In this document: positions 8,896-17,189 of the stretch, one piece after another
How positions within the stretch are numbered: the first letter of the stretch is position 1
Layout of the letters: each line of letters opens with the position of its first letter
Assembly (NCBI RefSeq): GCF_037076555.1
Contig: NZ_AP029023.1
Span: 2,790,001 to 2,854,000 of the forward strand
Direction of reading: 5' to 3'
DNA length: 64,000 nucleotides
From: Methylophilus sp. DW102
GTDB taxonomy: Bacteria > Pseudomonadota > Gammaproteobacteria > Burkholderiales > Methylophilaceae
Notes under the pieces: generated by a model
Told to the model about the DNA's origin: nothing
The model's input: only the letters and a program-made list of their open reading frames with translations
Database searches by the model: none
Program-made: the position numbers and the translations under genes

Positions 8896-9987
8896 ATGCC
8901 AATCACCACCCTTCAACGTGCAGACCGAGTGCGCGGCGCCCTCTGGGGTATGTTTATTGGCGATGCGCTGGCCATGCCCGTGCACTGGTATTACAACATC
9001 GCCGCCCTCTGGCAAGACTTTGGTCAAATTCGCGACTATCAAGCGCCCAAAGCCAGCCACCCCAGCTCCATCATGCCCCTGGCCAGCACAGGCAAGGCAG
9101 GCCGCGGCACACAAGCGGGCGACATTGTCGGCAGTGTGATTTTAAAAGGCAAAAAACAATTCTGGGGCCTGCCTAACGGCCACTATCACCAAGGCATGCA
9201 GGCAGGCGACAACACGCTAAACCTGCTGTGCGCCCGTGTGTTGCTGCGCTCCCTTATCGCCCAAGGCCAGCATGATCCCGCAGACTTTTTGCAAGCCTAT
9301 GTGCGCTTTATGACCGAGCCCGATCAGCACAACGACACTTATGCTGAGTCATACCACCGTGATTTTTTTGCCAACTATGCCAAAGGCGTGGCCCCGGAAA
9401 AATGTGCGGGCGACGAAGGCCATGACACCGCCTCCATCGGCGGCCTGGTGAACATCCCCATGGTGGTCATGGCCAGCGTCAAGGCGAACGACCTGGCCGC
9501 CTGCAACCAAGCCGCCTTAACGCAACAAAACCTCACCCACCGCTCAACCGAGTTAGAGCGCCATACGCTGGCACTGAGCCAACTCTTGTTTGAAATTTTC
9601 AACTCACCACACCCTGACAACGAACAACTCGCCAGCGCTGCGGCCAGTCAGTTAGGATTCCCGGCCGCCAAAGTCGTGGCGCAAGTGCGCGCCACACAAA
9701 AATCTGACCTCGACGTGATTGGTGGCCTACTCAGCCCCGCCTGCTACATAGACCAGTCGTTTCCATCTGTGCTCTACCTCGCCACCCGCTACCACGATGA
9801 CTTTGAAAGCGCGCTTATTGCCAACACCAATGTCGGCGGGGATAACTGCCACCGCGGTGCGGTGCTGGGCGCGATTTTGGGTGCTTCGTTGGGGTTGGAG
9901 GCGATTCCGCCACGCTGGATCAAAGGCCTCACCGCACACGATGCTATTCACCACGAAGTTGAGCAGTTTGTGGCACAGTTTGCCTAA
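8896..9987 (+). CDS. ADP-ribosylglycohydrolase family protein
   Basis: A 363-residue DraG/ARH-type hydrolase. The N-terminal RVRGALWGMFIGDALAMPVHWYY matches the ARH entry motif, and NTNVGGDNCHRGAVLGAILGA near residue 310 carries the C-terminal metal-binding aspartates. Family members remove ADP-ribose from proteins, nucleic acids or small metabolites. AAGGA precedes the ATG, and it starts 14 nt after the Sel1 gene. No partner ADP-ribosyltransferase is seen nearby, so the substrate cannot be told. Confidence 0.85.
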   Translation: MPITTLQRADRVRGALWGMFIGDALAMPVHWYYNIAALWQDFGQIRDYQAPKASHPSSIMPLASTGKAGRGTQAGDIVGSVILKGKKQFWGLPNGHYHQGMQAGDNTLNLLCARVLLRSLIAQGQHDPADFLQAYVRFMTEPDQHNDTYAESYHRDFFANYAKGVAPEKCAGDEGHDTASIGGLVNIPMVVMASVKANDLAACNQAALTQQNLTHRSTELERHTLALSQLLFEIFNSPHPDNEQLASAAASQLGFPAAKVVAQVRATQKSDLDVIGGLLSPACYIDQSFPSVLYLATRYHDDFESALIANTNVGGDNCHRGAVLGAILGASLGLEAIPPRWIKGLTAHDAIHHEVEQFVAQFA

Positions 9988-10016
9988 ACATTTTGACTAA
10001 TCAGGCGGTGAAAACC

Positions 10017-10361
10017 ATGCTTACAAAAATATTAGCAATCCTCTTTATGATGAGCTGCAGCGTTGCCTTTGCTGCCAATGACTTAAGCTTTATGACTGAA
10101 GGCAAACCATACAACGAGGTCAAGCAAACGCTGATTGATCAAGGGTGGGCGCCAATCAAAAACACCAAGATTGATCGGGCTAGTATATACGCGCAAGAAA
10201 TCTACAACATGGGCATGACAGAGGTCACCGATTGCATCTCGATGGAAATTGACGGCTGCACATTCCTCTACCAAAAAGGCAAGCAAACACTGGAAATCAA
10301 AACCATCACCAGGCAGTTGAGTGTGGAGTCTTTCCGTATATATAAGAAAAATACGCGGTGA
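10017..10361 (+). CDS. Small secreted protein of unknown function
   Basis: From ATG 10017 it encodes 114 residues with a signal peptide (MLTKILAILFMMSCSVAFA). The mature part has two or more cysteines (DCISMEIDGCTF) and the sequence EGKPYNEVKQTLIDQGWAPI, typical of small periplasmic proteins with a PASTA-like or BLIP-like first helix. A TTG at 9993 in frame is less likely because the signal peptide starts at the ATG. Its 3' end overlaps, in antisense, the read-through tail of the VapB remnant. Confidence 0.65.
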   Translation: MLTKILAILFMMSCSVAFAANDLSFMTEGKPYNEVKQTLIDQGWAPIKNTKIDRASIYAQEIYNMGMTEVTDCISMEIDGCTFLYQKGKQTLEIKTITRQLSVESFRIYKKNTR

Positions 10362-10651
10362 ATGCTTAAGGCAATTGTTTTTATGTAGCTCCCGCGCATG
10401 GTGCGTTGTATTTGAAATGAACCATGCGGCCGACTGTAAGCGAGACCGCCCGACCGCGTTGGCATAAAATCATCGCTCACCGTCAAGTTAGCATTAAAAA
10501 AGCTATCCCAGGTTTCAGCAATCGGCGTGATAATGCGCTCGTTACCAAGTGCACGCACGTTCACCAGTTTCACATCCTCTGGCAAGCGCATTTCAGCAGG
10601 CAGGCGAACAGCTTGCGTGCGATTGTTAATGAACACCGTGCTTATAGCCAT
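10268..10651 (-). pseudogene. vapB: Orphan VapB-type antitoxin with an aberrant C-terminal tail
   Basis: The first 68 or so residues are a VapB of the AbrB/SpoVT fold: MAISTVFINNRTQAVRLP, the RALGNERIITPIAETWDSFF block and SDDFM. GAGGG precedes the ATG. Full-length VapB proteins normally stop soon after DFM, but here the frame runs on for about 60 residues of unrelated sequence (FFLYIRKDSTLNCLVMVLISSVCLPFW) into the antisense of the next gene. No vapC follows. This looks like the left-over of a toxin-antitoxin pair truncated at its 3' side. Confidence 0.7.
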
Positions 10652-10725
10652 CGTTCATCCCTCTCGTCAAAACGCATGTAGCATTAGCGTATAGCACGAA
10701 AAATATAGTTGCAAACCTGCTTAAT

Positions 10726-11136
10726 TCAAAGCGCATTAAACTGTGCGGCAGTCAAAATAGAGATGCCTTGAAAAGGATGCAACACCAACAAGTCAGCATC
10801 GCCCGTGATGATCATCGATGCACCACCATTCACGGCGACTTCTAAAAATTGATTGTCTTTTGGGTCACGGCAGGCATTCACGGGATAGACAATATTCACA
10901 CGTTCATACATGCGACTAAACAGTCTAAAAAAAGCTTGCCTGTCTTCAAGCGAAATATAGCGGTCAAACTTTGGGCGAGATAATACGTCCGCCAGTTCAT
11001 TGAGCGTAGACTCAGACACCAGCAATACACCTTGCTCAAAAGCTTTACGCACGGCAATTGATGAAACGCTGTTCGGTAACAGCAAATAACTGATCAAAGT
11101 ATTGGTGTCACAGACTACCCGTAACGCCTCACTCAT
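10726..11136 (-). CDS. PIN-domain toxin of a type II toxin-antitoxin pair
   Basis: A 136-residue PIN-domain protein with acidic residues in the usual places: VVCDTNTLIS, TLNELADVLSRP, CRDPKDNQFLEVA and ITGDADLL. This matches the COG1569 type of putative toxin nucleases rather than classical VapC. It overlaps the upstream antitoxin gene by 8 nt, so translation is coupled. By family it should be an Mg-dependent RNase held inactive by the antitoxin. Confidence 0.85.
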   Translation of the reverse strand: MSEALRVVCDTNTLISYLLLPNSVSSIAVRKAFEQGVLLVSESTLNELADVLSRPKFDRYISLEDRQAFFRLFSRMYERVNIVYPVNACRDPKDNQFLEVAVNGGASMIITGDADLLVLHPFQGISILTAAQFNAL

Positions 11137-11377
11137 TGGTCAGCAACTCGGCTAATTTGTCCTCGGTTAAGCCATTTGCCACCGCCTGCTGCCCCACACG
11201 GTCACAAAATGATTGAAACTCAGCAAGATTCAGCCCGCGCAAGCGTTGATATTCAGCGGGAGAAAGCACAATCGCAACATCACGGTTTTGACGACGAATC
11301 GTCACTGGCTCGCGTTGTGCCGTATCAATTAAAGCCGCCATATTTTGTTTAGCATCTGTTGCAGAAACATATTGCAT
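11129..11377 (-). CDS. Phd/YefM-family antitoxin
   Basis: From ATG 11377 (AGGAGAG about 6 nt upstream) it encodes 82 residues beginning MQYVSATDAKQNMAALIDTAQREPVTIRRQNRDVAIVLSPAEYQRL, the standard Phd/YefM DNA-binding fold. The acidic C-terminus should wrap the toxin. It precedes and overlaps the PIN gene. Repeated palindromic sites directly upstream point to autorepression. Confidence 0.88.
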   Translation of the reverse strand: MQYVSATDAKQNMAALIDTAQREPVTIRRQNRDVAIVLSPAEYQRLRGLNLAEFQSFCDRVGQQAVANGLTEDKLAELLTNE

Positions 11378-11404
11378 AATCAACTCTCCTGTTTGCCTAA
11401 TAAT

Positions 11405-11435
11405 AGTACAAAATGTCTATTTTGTACATTTTGTA
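11405..11435. promoter_or_regulatory. Probable operator of the Phd/PIN pair
   Basis: GTACAAAA and TTTTGTAC are perfect 8-bp arms separated by 6 nt, and a second TTTTGTAC half-site follows 2 nt later. The cluster lies 28-58 nt upstream of the antitoxin ATG, where a Phd/YefM dimer would sit to block transcription. Confidence 0.7.
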
Positions 11436-11540
11436 CAAACTATCACATTTAGTCTTGAAACTGCGTCGGAGAACAAATACGTGTAAGGCATCAACAAGTC
11501 ACACGACCAATCCACTCCAGCCAATTGATGGAGTGCCGTC

Positions 11541-12320
11541 ATGAACAAACAACCTCTGCTCACCGCTTTATGCGCCATCGTGTTTGCGTCAAACGTCATC
11601 GCGCAAACACAATGCAGTGCCGTCAGCGGCCCACAAACCAATGCCCTTGTTGAGCTATACACCTCAGAAGGCTGTAGCAGCTGCCCGCCCGCTGACCAGT
11701 GGTTAACGCGCCTAAAAACGCAAAGCAACCAGTTGGGTAACATTGTGCCAATAGCCCTGCATGTGGATTATTGGGATGACATAGGCTGGAAAGATAACTT
11801 TGCGAACCCTGCATTCGCCAAACGGCAACGTGACATGGCCGCCTCAGGGCATGCTCGTGGTGTGTATACCCCACAAATTGCCATCAACGGGCAGGATAAC
11901 CGTAGCTGGTTAAGTGATTCACGTTTTAAGAATGAGATTGCCAACATCAACCGTATGCCAGCCAAAGCCGAGATTCGCCTGATGGTTAATTCCACCACGG
12001 CGAAGTCAGTACAAGTATCCACAAACATCAAAACCGCAGAGGCAGGTCCGTTGGTCTATTACCTCGCGCTACAAGAAAACAACCTGCAATCCACCGTGAA
12101 TGCGGGTGAAAACCGTGGTGAGGTGTTGCGCCATGATTATGTCGTGCGCCAGTGGTTAGGGCCGTTTAAGGTGGGGGCGGATGGCAAAACAAATGAAAGT
12201 CATGAAATTCAGCTTCAACCAGCCTGGAAGCAGCGTGATCTTAGCGTGGTCGCATTTGTGCAGAATTCAGCGACGGGGGAGATTTTGCAGGCATTGGTTT
12301 TAGGGTCGTGCGAGGATTAA
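11541..12320 (+). CDS. DUF1223 family secreted protein, thioredoxin-like
   Basis: A 259-residue protein with a signal peptide (LLTALCAIVFASNVIAQ). It carries the DUF1223 hallmark LVELYTSEGCSSCPPADQWL with a CxxC in a thioredoxin-like setting, then ALHVDYWDDIGWKDNFANP, YTPQIAINGQD and the C-terminal block. The family is exported and its chemistry is not established; the CxxC suggests a periplasmic redox role. It is monocistronic here. Confidence 0.87.
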   Translation: MNKQPLLTALCAIVFASNVIAQTQCSAVSGPQTNALVELYTSEGCSSCPPADQWLTRLKTQSNQLGNIVPIALHVDYWDDIGWKDNFANPAFAKRQRDMAASGHARGVYTPQIAINGQDNRSWLSDSRFKNEIANINRMPAKAEIRLMVNSTTAKSVQVSTNIKTAEAGPLVYYLALQENNLQSTVNAGENRGEVLRHDYVVRQWLGPFKVGADGKTNESHEIQLQPAWKQRDLSVVAFVQNSATGEILQALVLGSCED

Positions 12321-12347
12321 TTTACGCTAACCCCAATTGTGATTCTC

Positions 12348-12668
12348 TTAGAATAGTATTGCTAAAAGAATGACTACTGAAAAAATCAGAAAGCAGACTG
12401 ATAAGGCCCAAAAGATTACATAAAACCTGTAATTTCTTGGTCGCTCAAATACATCTCCAATCACTGGTGGAGTTTTGGCGTTAGCCATTACCCAGTAGTG
12501 CCAGTAAATTGGATTAATCGGGAAAGTCGTTAGTTTGACTCTGGCGAGTAGCGCAGCAATTATCAAACATACAATACTTAAGGCGATGTAAAGCCAGAAA
12601 AGCCTCATATCATCGGGGATAACACCGCCTCGAAGATAACCAGGTCGATAAGATGAGGGAATATGCAT
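12348..12668 (-). CDS. Small two-helix membrane protein, function unknown
   Basis: 106 residues with two TM helices (LFWLYIALSIVCLIIAALLA and FYVIFWALSVCFLIFSVVILLAILF) separated by a short soluble loop. GGGG lies 7 nt before the ATG at 12668; an internal ATG at 12608 is also possible. I do not recognise the family. Confidence 0.55.
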   Translation of the reverse strand: MHIPSSYRPGYLRGGVIPDDMRLFWLYIALSIVCLIIAALLARVKLTTFPINPIYWHYWVMANAKTPPVIGDVFERPRNYRFYVIFWALSVCFLIFSVVILLAILF

Positions 12669-12700
12669 CTATAACCCCAGTGTATGGATTAACTGATTAA

Positions 12701-13075
12701 TTAGAGAAGCTTACTATTTTGACAACCAGAGCTTAAGCACTCTCGAATTCGGTCCTGCAAAAACTGGGAACGTTTTATGGTGATACTGGAGGCGCAATTC
12801 AGATTTACGAAGAAAGCTTCGCCATCGCGCTTGGAACAACTACTATTTCTTTCCGACATCCAAGAAAGTTGGCCTGACTTTAAAGCCTTTTTACCATCAG
12901 CGTCCAATTTTGAATTTAGCTTTTTGAAGTTTTCATTCAACTCTTTGTCTGCTTCTTGGTAAACCTTATTTAAGCAATACAAACCGTCGAAATCATCTCT
13001 TGGTTTATCACAAGCGGAGTTAGCAAATACCAAGCCTGAAATACAGATTAATAGTAGTGTTGTTATTATTTTCAT
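12701..13075 (-). CDS. LprI/DUF1311-like secreted protein
   Basis: 124 residues with a signal peptide (MKIITTLLLICISGLVFA). The mature part has the pattern of lysozyme inhibitor LprI/DUF1311 proteins: YCLNKVYQEADKELNENFKKLNSKL, then LSWMSERNSSCSKRD and paired cysteines. Family members are periplasmic, and some inhibit lysozyme. A role here is inferred from the family only. Confidence 0.7.
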   Translation of the reverse strand: MKIITTLLLICISGLVFANSACDKPRDDFDGLYCLNKVYQEADKELNENFKKLNSKLDADGKKALKSGQLSWMSERNSSCSKRDGEAFFVNLNCASSITIKRSQFLQDRIRECLSSGCQNSKLL

Positions 13076-13477
13076 GATGACCCCGATGATAATTATTTTG
13101 TTAAAAATTTAAAAAATCATACTACTGTTGGATCATGAAGTATTTATTAACGGAGACTAAGTATGTACATATCAATCCAAGAACTTCAATTCTTAGTTTC
13201 ATCACGGATTAAGTGACTCTGAACCCAATTATTCCACACAGCCAGAAAATGCTAGAAATTGAGACAAAATTGGCTTTGATGGGGAGTCAAAAAAGTCGCG
13301 ATTTGCAGCTTTAGTTTATTTTGAAATGTGATTTTGCAAGACCTGACCCCGAAGTTGCGCGGAAAATTCCCAAAATATGCACACAATCAGGCTTGATTTA
13401 GGGTATATTTTTCCCAGAAACATTGCTTCACCCTTAGTAAATGAGTTGTTCTAACTTTCAACCTAAGAGGTAGTTTG
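13076..13477. other. AT-rich gene-free stretch with a possible transposase scrap
   Basis: No convincing gene fits in these 400 nt. A 25-codon frame at 13135-13212 reads MKYLLTETKYVHINPRTSIL; YVHINPR recalls the YIHLNPVRA motif of REP-associated Y1 transposases. The phrase AAGACCTGACCCCG near 13340 resembles sequence often found next to such elements. Both are weak hints of a decayed element. The promoter of the following gene should lie here. Confidence 0.3.
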
Positions 13478-14674
13478 ATGTGGATTTTAATTAAGGGGCA
13501 TAGAGCCACTGAAATTAGCGATAAAGTAGTTAATCATTTATTACTTCTGTATCCAGAAGAAAAACTACCTACAAGGCCCGTTTTATCTAGGGCCTTTCAA
13601 CTCAATCAAATCGAGCTTCATGAGCTTAAAGAGGAGTCTGAAAGACTGCTCATTCCATGGCAAATGTTTTTGCTTGATGAGAAAAACCTTAAAAAGCATA
13701 TAAACCACATTGAATCGCAAAGAAAACACAAAGTCTCAAGCAAACTATTAGCAAAAAGAAAAGGTAGTGGAGATATAACGTCCAAAAGAATTATTGATAG
13801 ATTAATTCGTCAACAAAACTTCTTAAATGAAAACAAAAATCTACCGACTAATGGCTTCCCCGGATTATTAATTGGCCTTAATCCGAAAGACGCAGCAAAT
13901 AGGATTCTAGAGTACTTTGAAATTGATCAAGAGAAGTATTGGGCTTATAAAGGTAGTAATAAGGCATTAGAGTATTTCATAACCAAAATTCAAAATAAGA
14001 ATATAAATATTTGTCGAGGCGTTCTAACTCACAAATTGCTTCCTCATTACTTAGTAGTGGACAGCAACGTATATAAAAATACTAGTGGCTTCACAATACA
14101 AGACGAAAAAGTACCTTTCATATTTTTACCTAACGAAATCAGTGATGAAGCAGACAGTCGGCAGCTTTACACTTTGGTTTACTTGCTTGTCATTATTGGC
14201 CTTAATCAATATAACTTTATTATGAGTAAATCCTTTACCTATAAAAAAGCACAGACAACTAAAAGAGAACAACCACTACACAATATTACCTGTCAGCTTT
14301 TAATGCCGGAATCTGAAATAGCCGAATATTCCAATATGCCAATCACTGTAGAAATCAGAGATTTAATAGCGAGAAGGTTAAAAATATCTCCGACCGCAGT
14401 TGTGACAACCTTAAAAAATAGAGGAATAATTAGCGAACCGGAGTTCAACAACCTTATGCCAGATCCCTACCATCCTGAAGGTGGGAAAACCAGAGTCATG
14501 CGAACTCCTCACGTATCTACCGCAGTCAAGAAATTCTGCGGCGGCGTTTGTTACAAGGCGATACAGGCAGGCATTCAGAGTCAAACTCTAGCTGCGACTC
14601 AAGCACAATATTTGATATATGGCGGGATAAATAAAACGGGATTCAGAGATCTTAAGGCGGAGATTCATCTATGA
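13478..14674 (+). CDS. ImmA/IrrE-like protein lacking the HExxH site
   Basis: 398 residues from ATG 13478 (AGAGGT 7 nt upstream). It has the layout of long ImmA/IrrE-family proteins: a helical N-terminus ending near TSKRIIDRLIRQQNFL, a middle domain with VPFIFLPNEISDEADSRQLYTLVYLL, then ITCQLLMPESEI and LKISPTAVVTTLKNRGII. These last stretches match the ANxFAaxLLMP and VSxxAxxxRLxxLG parts of the family. Where HELGH should stand it reads YTLVYLL, so the zinc protease site is absent. It overlaps the next gene by 4 nt. The base composition is much more AT-rich than that of the flanking host genes, which suggests transfer. Confidence 0.6.
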   Translation: MWILIKGHRATEISDKVVNHLLLLYPEEKLPTRPVLSRAFQLNQIELHELKEESERLLIPWQMFLLDEKNLKKHINHIESQRKHKVSSKLLAKRKGSGDITSKRIIDRLIRQQNFLNENKNLPTNGFPGLLIGLNPKDAANRILEYFEIDQEKYWAYKGSNKALEYFITKIQNKNINICRGVLTHKLLPHYLVVDSNVYKNTSGFTIQDEKVPFIFLPNEISDEADSRQLYTLVYLLVIIGLNQYNFIMSKSFTYKKAQTTKREQPLHNITCQLLMPESEIAEYSNMPITVEIRDLIARRLKISPTAVVTTLKNRGIISEPEFNNLMPDPYHPEGGKTRVMRTPHVSTAVKKFCGGVCYKAIQAGIQSQTLAATQAQYLIYGGINKTGFRDLKAEIHL

Positions 14675-15090
14675 ATTTGATTGATACAAATTGTGTAACT
14701 CATATTTTTGAAAGCACATCTTCATGCACTGAAACATATTTTTTGGCTCCCGAAATTTTGGATGAGATCACCTTCACAAATCAGAATCTACCAAAAGAGT
14801 TTATTTCCATAGGGAATCATCACTTATTCAATGAGGCTATTTACATTGATTTTTATAAGAAAATGCTTAACAAGCATGAGGGGAAATCTTTTTTTAACAT
14901 GACAGGATTAGGTGACATCTCAATTCTGGCAACCATTCACACTATTGTGCATATGTCGTCTTCGCATAGTGATCTTTTTGACTCTAAAGACATCACGGTA
15001 TTTACTGAAGATATTAGACTTATAAAAAAACTGAAAAAAGAGTTTCTTACGTCATCAGTAACTTTAAAAAGATTCAAAGACATTCGATAA
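14671..15090 (+). CDS. PIN-like protein, probable nuclease partner
   Basis: 139 residues beginning MNLIDTNCVTHIF, with ATGA overlap to the upstream IrrE-like gene. Candidate PIN acidic residues are Asp5 (LIDTN), an Asp in GLGDISILATIH and Glu/Asp in VFTEDIRLIKKL. It is shorter than most PIN proteins and shows no close family that I can name. The tight coupling suggests a two-gene toxin/regulator or defence unit; a DUF4411-like toxin with an ImmA/IrrE partner is the nearest known arrangement. Confidence 0.6.
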   Translation: MNLIDTNCVTHIFESTSSCTETYFLAPEILDEITFTNQNLPKEFISIGNHHLFNEAIYIDFYKKMLNKHEGKSFFNMTGLGDISILATIHTIVHMSSSHSDLFDSKDITVFTEDIRLIKKLKKEFLTSSVTLKRFKDIR

Positions 15091-15129
15091 TAGATTAAGG
15101 AAAATCTCTTTAGCATTTATCTAAATTAT

Positions 15130-16239
15130 TTAACTGGCTCTGTCTTTACTAACGGAACCAATACTTCTCATCACTTCAATAACGGTCCCTTGCGATGAAT
15201 TTTCTCCATCAGTTTTGATATAACCACTTGGTTGATGAATGAAAATTGACTGTGTTGCCTGCAAAAGTACTGCATTCTTCGTTTGCTCATCAGATGCGCT
15301 CGATACAAAAGCTTGAAAAGAGCTTAAAGAATTACTTCTGTGCTTGTTAACAACGTAGTTGTGCCGTGCAGAGTTAAAGTTCTTAGTTGCTAAAATTAAA
15401 GCAAAAATTAGCACAAATATGATCACCGTTTTTTGAAGATAGAACTTAATTTGAAGCATTAAATCTCCACTATTGCCGGGATCTTCAGCACCAGTTAGAA
15501 CCAAAACTCCAGTTCCCCATAACGCAAATGAAACCAATGCCAGCGAAAGTATGCATATCGTCCATAACCAAAAAATTGATGATCTCAAATGCTCATTCGC
15601 CTCTTTTATGAAATGAACTGAGTTTTGACTCACCCCTGCTTCCGCAGCCGCATTTCTGATTGAATCTAAAGCACCTTTTACTTGGGCTAATGTAGATGAA
15701 CCCACTTGCTCAAACTCTTGAGATTTATTTTTAAGAAAGCTATCCAACTCTAGGCTAATTTCTTCTTGCTTCCTCTTCAAAACTTCAGCTACATCTGATG
15801 CCAATGTTACTGAGCTTTGCACTTGATTCGACAATAACTCTATTTCATTCTTCGACAGTTTTGACTGTTGCGCTGAAACTATAGAGTAAACTAAAGGATA
15901 TAAATTGGCCCAATGGTCTTCTAACTGCGTAGTAAAATTGTTTTTGTGAGCTGGAACATCCGCTGGAGAAATGCTTTGTATGGCAGCATAAATGTTACTT
16001 ACTGTTTGAAGATAACTCAGAATTCCAGTTAAAACTGAATATGGAACCTCTTCGAGATTAAGCCCATCGAGATCATTTACAATATCAAGAATTTTCTCAG
16101 CAATTGAGACGACACTGTCGAAGCAAAGCTCAGACCCTAATCTTTCTTTCTGGACTAATGATGAAGGCGTAACTTTTAAAATCACATCAATTACATCATT
16201 TAATTGCGGTATGACTTGTTTTTGTCTTGCGGTAACCAT
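15130..16239 (-). CDS. Membrane protein with coiled coil and two TM helices, function unknown
   Basis: 369 residues. The N-terminal about 210 residues are helical with coiled-coil character (LKRKQEEISLELDSFLKNKSQEFEQVG). Two TM helices follow (FWLWTICILSLALVSFALWG and TVIIFVLIFALILA). A conserved-looking soluble tail has NYVVNKHRSNSLSSFQAFVSS. I do not recognise a named family. It converges on the PIN-like gene and shares the AT-rich composition of the 12.3-16.2 kb segment. No promoter is obvious upstream, where the nrdJb terminator lies. Confidence 0.65.
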   Translation of the reverse strand: MVTARQKQVIPQLNDVIDVILKVTPSSLVQKERLGSELCFDSVVSIAEKILDIVNDLDGLNLEEVPYSVLTGILSYLQTVSNIYAAIQSISPADVPAHKNNFTTQLEDHWANLYPLVYSIVSAQQSKLSKNEIELLSNQVQSSVTLASDVAEVLKRKQEEISLELDSFLKNKSQEFEQVGSSTLAQVKGALDSIRNAAAEAGVSQNSVHFIKEANEHLRSSIFWLWTICILSLALVSFALWGTGVLVLTGAEDPGNSGDLMLQIKFYLQKTVIIFVLIFALILATKNFNSARHNYVVNKHRSNSLSSFQAFVSSASDEQTKNAVLLQATQSIFIHQPSGYIKTDGENSSQGTVIEVMRSIGSVSKDRAS

Positions 16240-16275
16240 TTTTTAATTAAACATTTAAAGATTTTCCATATAAAT

Positions 16276-16299
16276 AAAAAAGGGGCTTATGCCCCTTTT
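16276..16299. terminator. Rho-independent terminator after nrdJb
   Basis: GGGGC and GCCCC pair around ttat, flanked by runs of A and T, so it could work in both directions. It lies 3 nt after the nrdJb stop on the minus strand. Confidence 0.85.
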
Positions 16300-16301
16300 G
16301 A

Positions 16302-16994
16302 TTAACCACACTTACTATCCCCGCAGTTCAAGCAGGTCATGCATCCATCCATCAGAATGCTTGCTTTGGTATTGCACTTTTTGCAAAGCTGAGCCCCTTT
16401 GGGGAAGCCTTCGTCATTTGATTCTTCACCTGACTTGGCGTGTTTTTCCAGGTATTCAGCTTTTTTCTCTTCTACCAGTTTTTGCTGGTGTTCGTCCAGG
16501 CCTGGTTTTTTCAGCATGCCGATTTCTTGCAGGTGTTTTTCTACCACTTCACCAATCTCGGCCACCAGGCTGGGCACAAACTTGCCACCTTTTTTAAAGT
16601 AGCCCCCGCTAGGTTCAAACACGCTTTTAAGCTCTTCTACCAAAAAGGTGACATCGCCACCTTTACGGAACACGGCGGACATGACGCGGGTGAGCGCGAC
16701 GATCCACTGAAAGTGCTCCATGTTTTTGGAGTTGATGAAGATCTCAAACGGGCGGCGGTGCTCTTGCGGCGTGCCTTCGTTCATGATGACGTCGTTGATG
16801 GTGATGTAGAGCGCGTGCTCGGTTACCGGGGTTTTGATCTTGTAGGTGTTACCCACAAGCATATCTGGGCGGCTTAATGGTTCGCCCATTTGGATAATAT
16901 TCGTGACAGGCGCTGCTGCGGCCTCGGCTGCTTTTTTGTCTTCATCGGTCACCAGTTTGTAGGCGGTGATTTTTTTGTCGATCTTGATTGCCAT
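16302..16994 (-). CDS. nrdJb: Class II ribonucleotide reductase, small C-terminal component NrdJb
   Basis: 230 residues matching the C-terminal half of adenosylcobalamin-dependent ribonucleotide reductase in species where NrdJ is split. It has a TSCPD-like region (EHALYITINDVIMNEG, RRPFEIFINSKNMEHFQWIVALTRVMSAVFRKGGD) and a C-terminal cysteine cluster CKKCNTKASILMDGCMTCLNCGDSKCG (positions about 203-229) for the redox or zinc site. It lies 195 nt downstream of nrdJa on the same strand. Together the two would make the oxygen-independent dNTP supply enzyme. Confidence 0.88.
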   Translation of the reverse strand: MAIKIDKKITAYKLVTDEDKKAAEAAAAPVTNIIQMGEPLSRPDMLVGNTYKIKTPVTEHALYITINDVIMNEGTPQEHRRPFEIFINSKNMEHFQWIVALTRVMSAVFRKGGDVTFLVEELKSVFEPSGGYFKKGGKFVPSLVAEIGEVVEKHLQEIGMLKKPGLDEHQQKLVEEKKAEYLEKHAKSGEESNDEGFPKGAQLCKKCNTKASILMDGCMTCLNCGDSKCG

Positions 16995-17061
16995 GTTGTT
17001 CTCCCTATTGGAGCTTAATTTTTCAATAAATTCAATAATCTAAACGCGGTCCAAAAATTTT

Positions 17062-17185
17062 AGATGGTTGCCGTCGCGAGCGAAGCCAGTGCCAGGCGAA
17101 AAGCGGTTTTAAACCGGAGTGTACAAACGAGTACATGAGGATTTAAAACTGCTTTTCAACGCCGCAATGGCGAGCGCAGTAGGCA
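17062..17185. repeat. Large imperfect stem-loop between nrdJa and nrdJb
   Basis: AAAAGCGGTTTTAAACC near 17099 pairs, with one bulge, with GGATTTAAAACTGCTTTT near 17140. The loop contains the GTGTAC/GTACAT palindrome, and outer arms GCCGTCGCGAGC and GCGAGCGC extend the structure. It has the look of an extragenic palindromic repeat. It may partly terminate transcription or protect the nrdJa message. Confidence 0.55.
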
Positions 17186-17189
17186 AACA

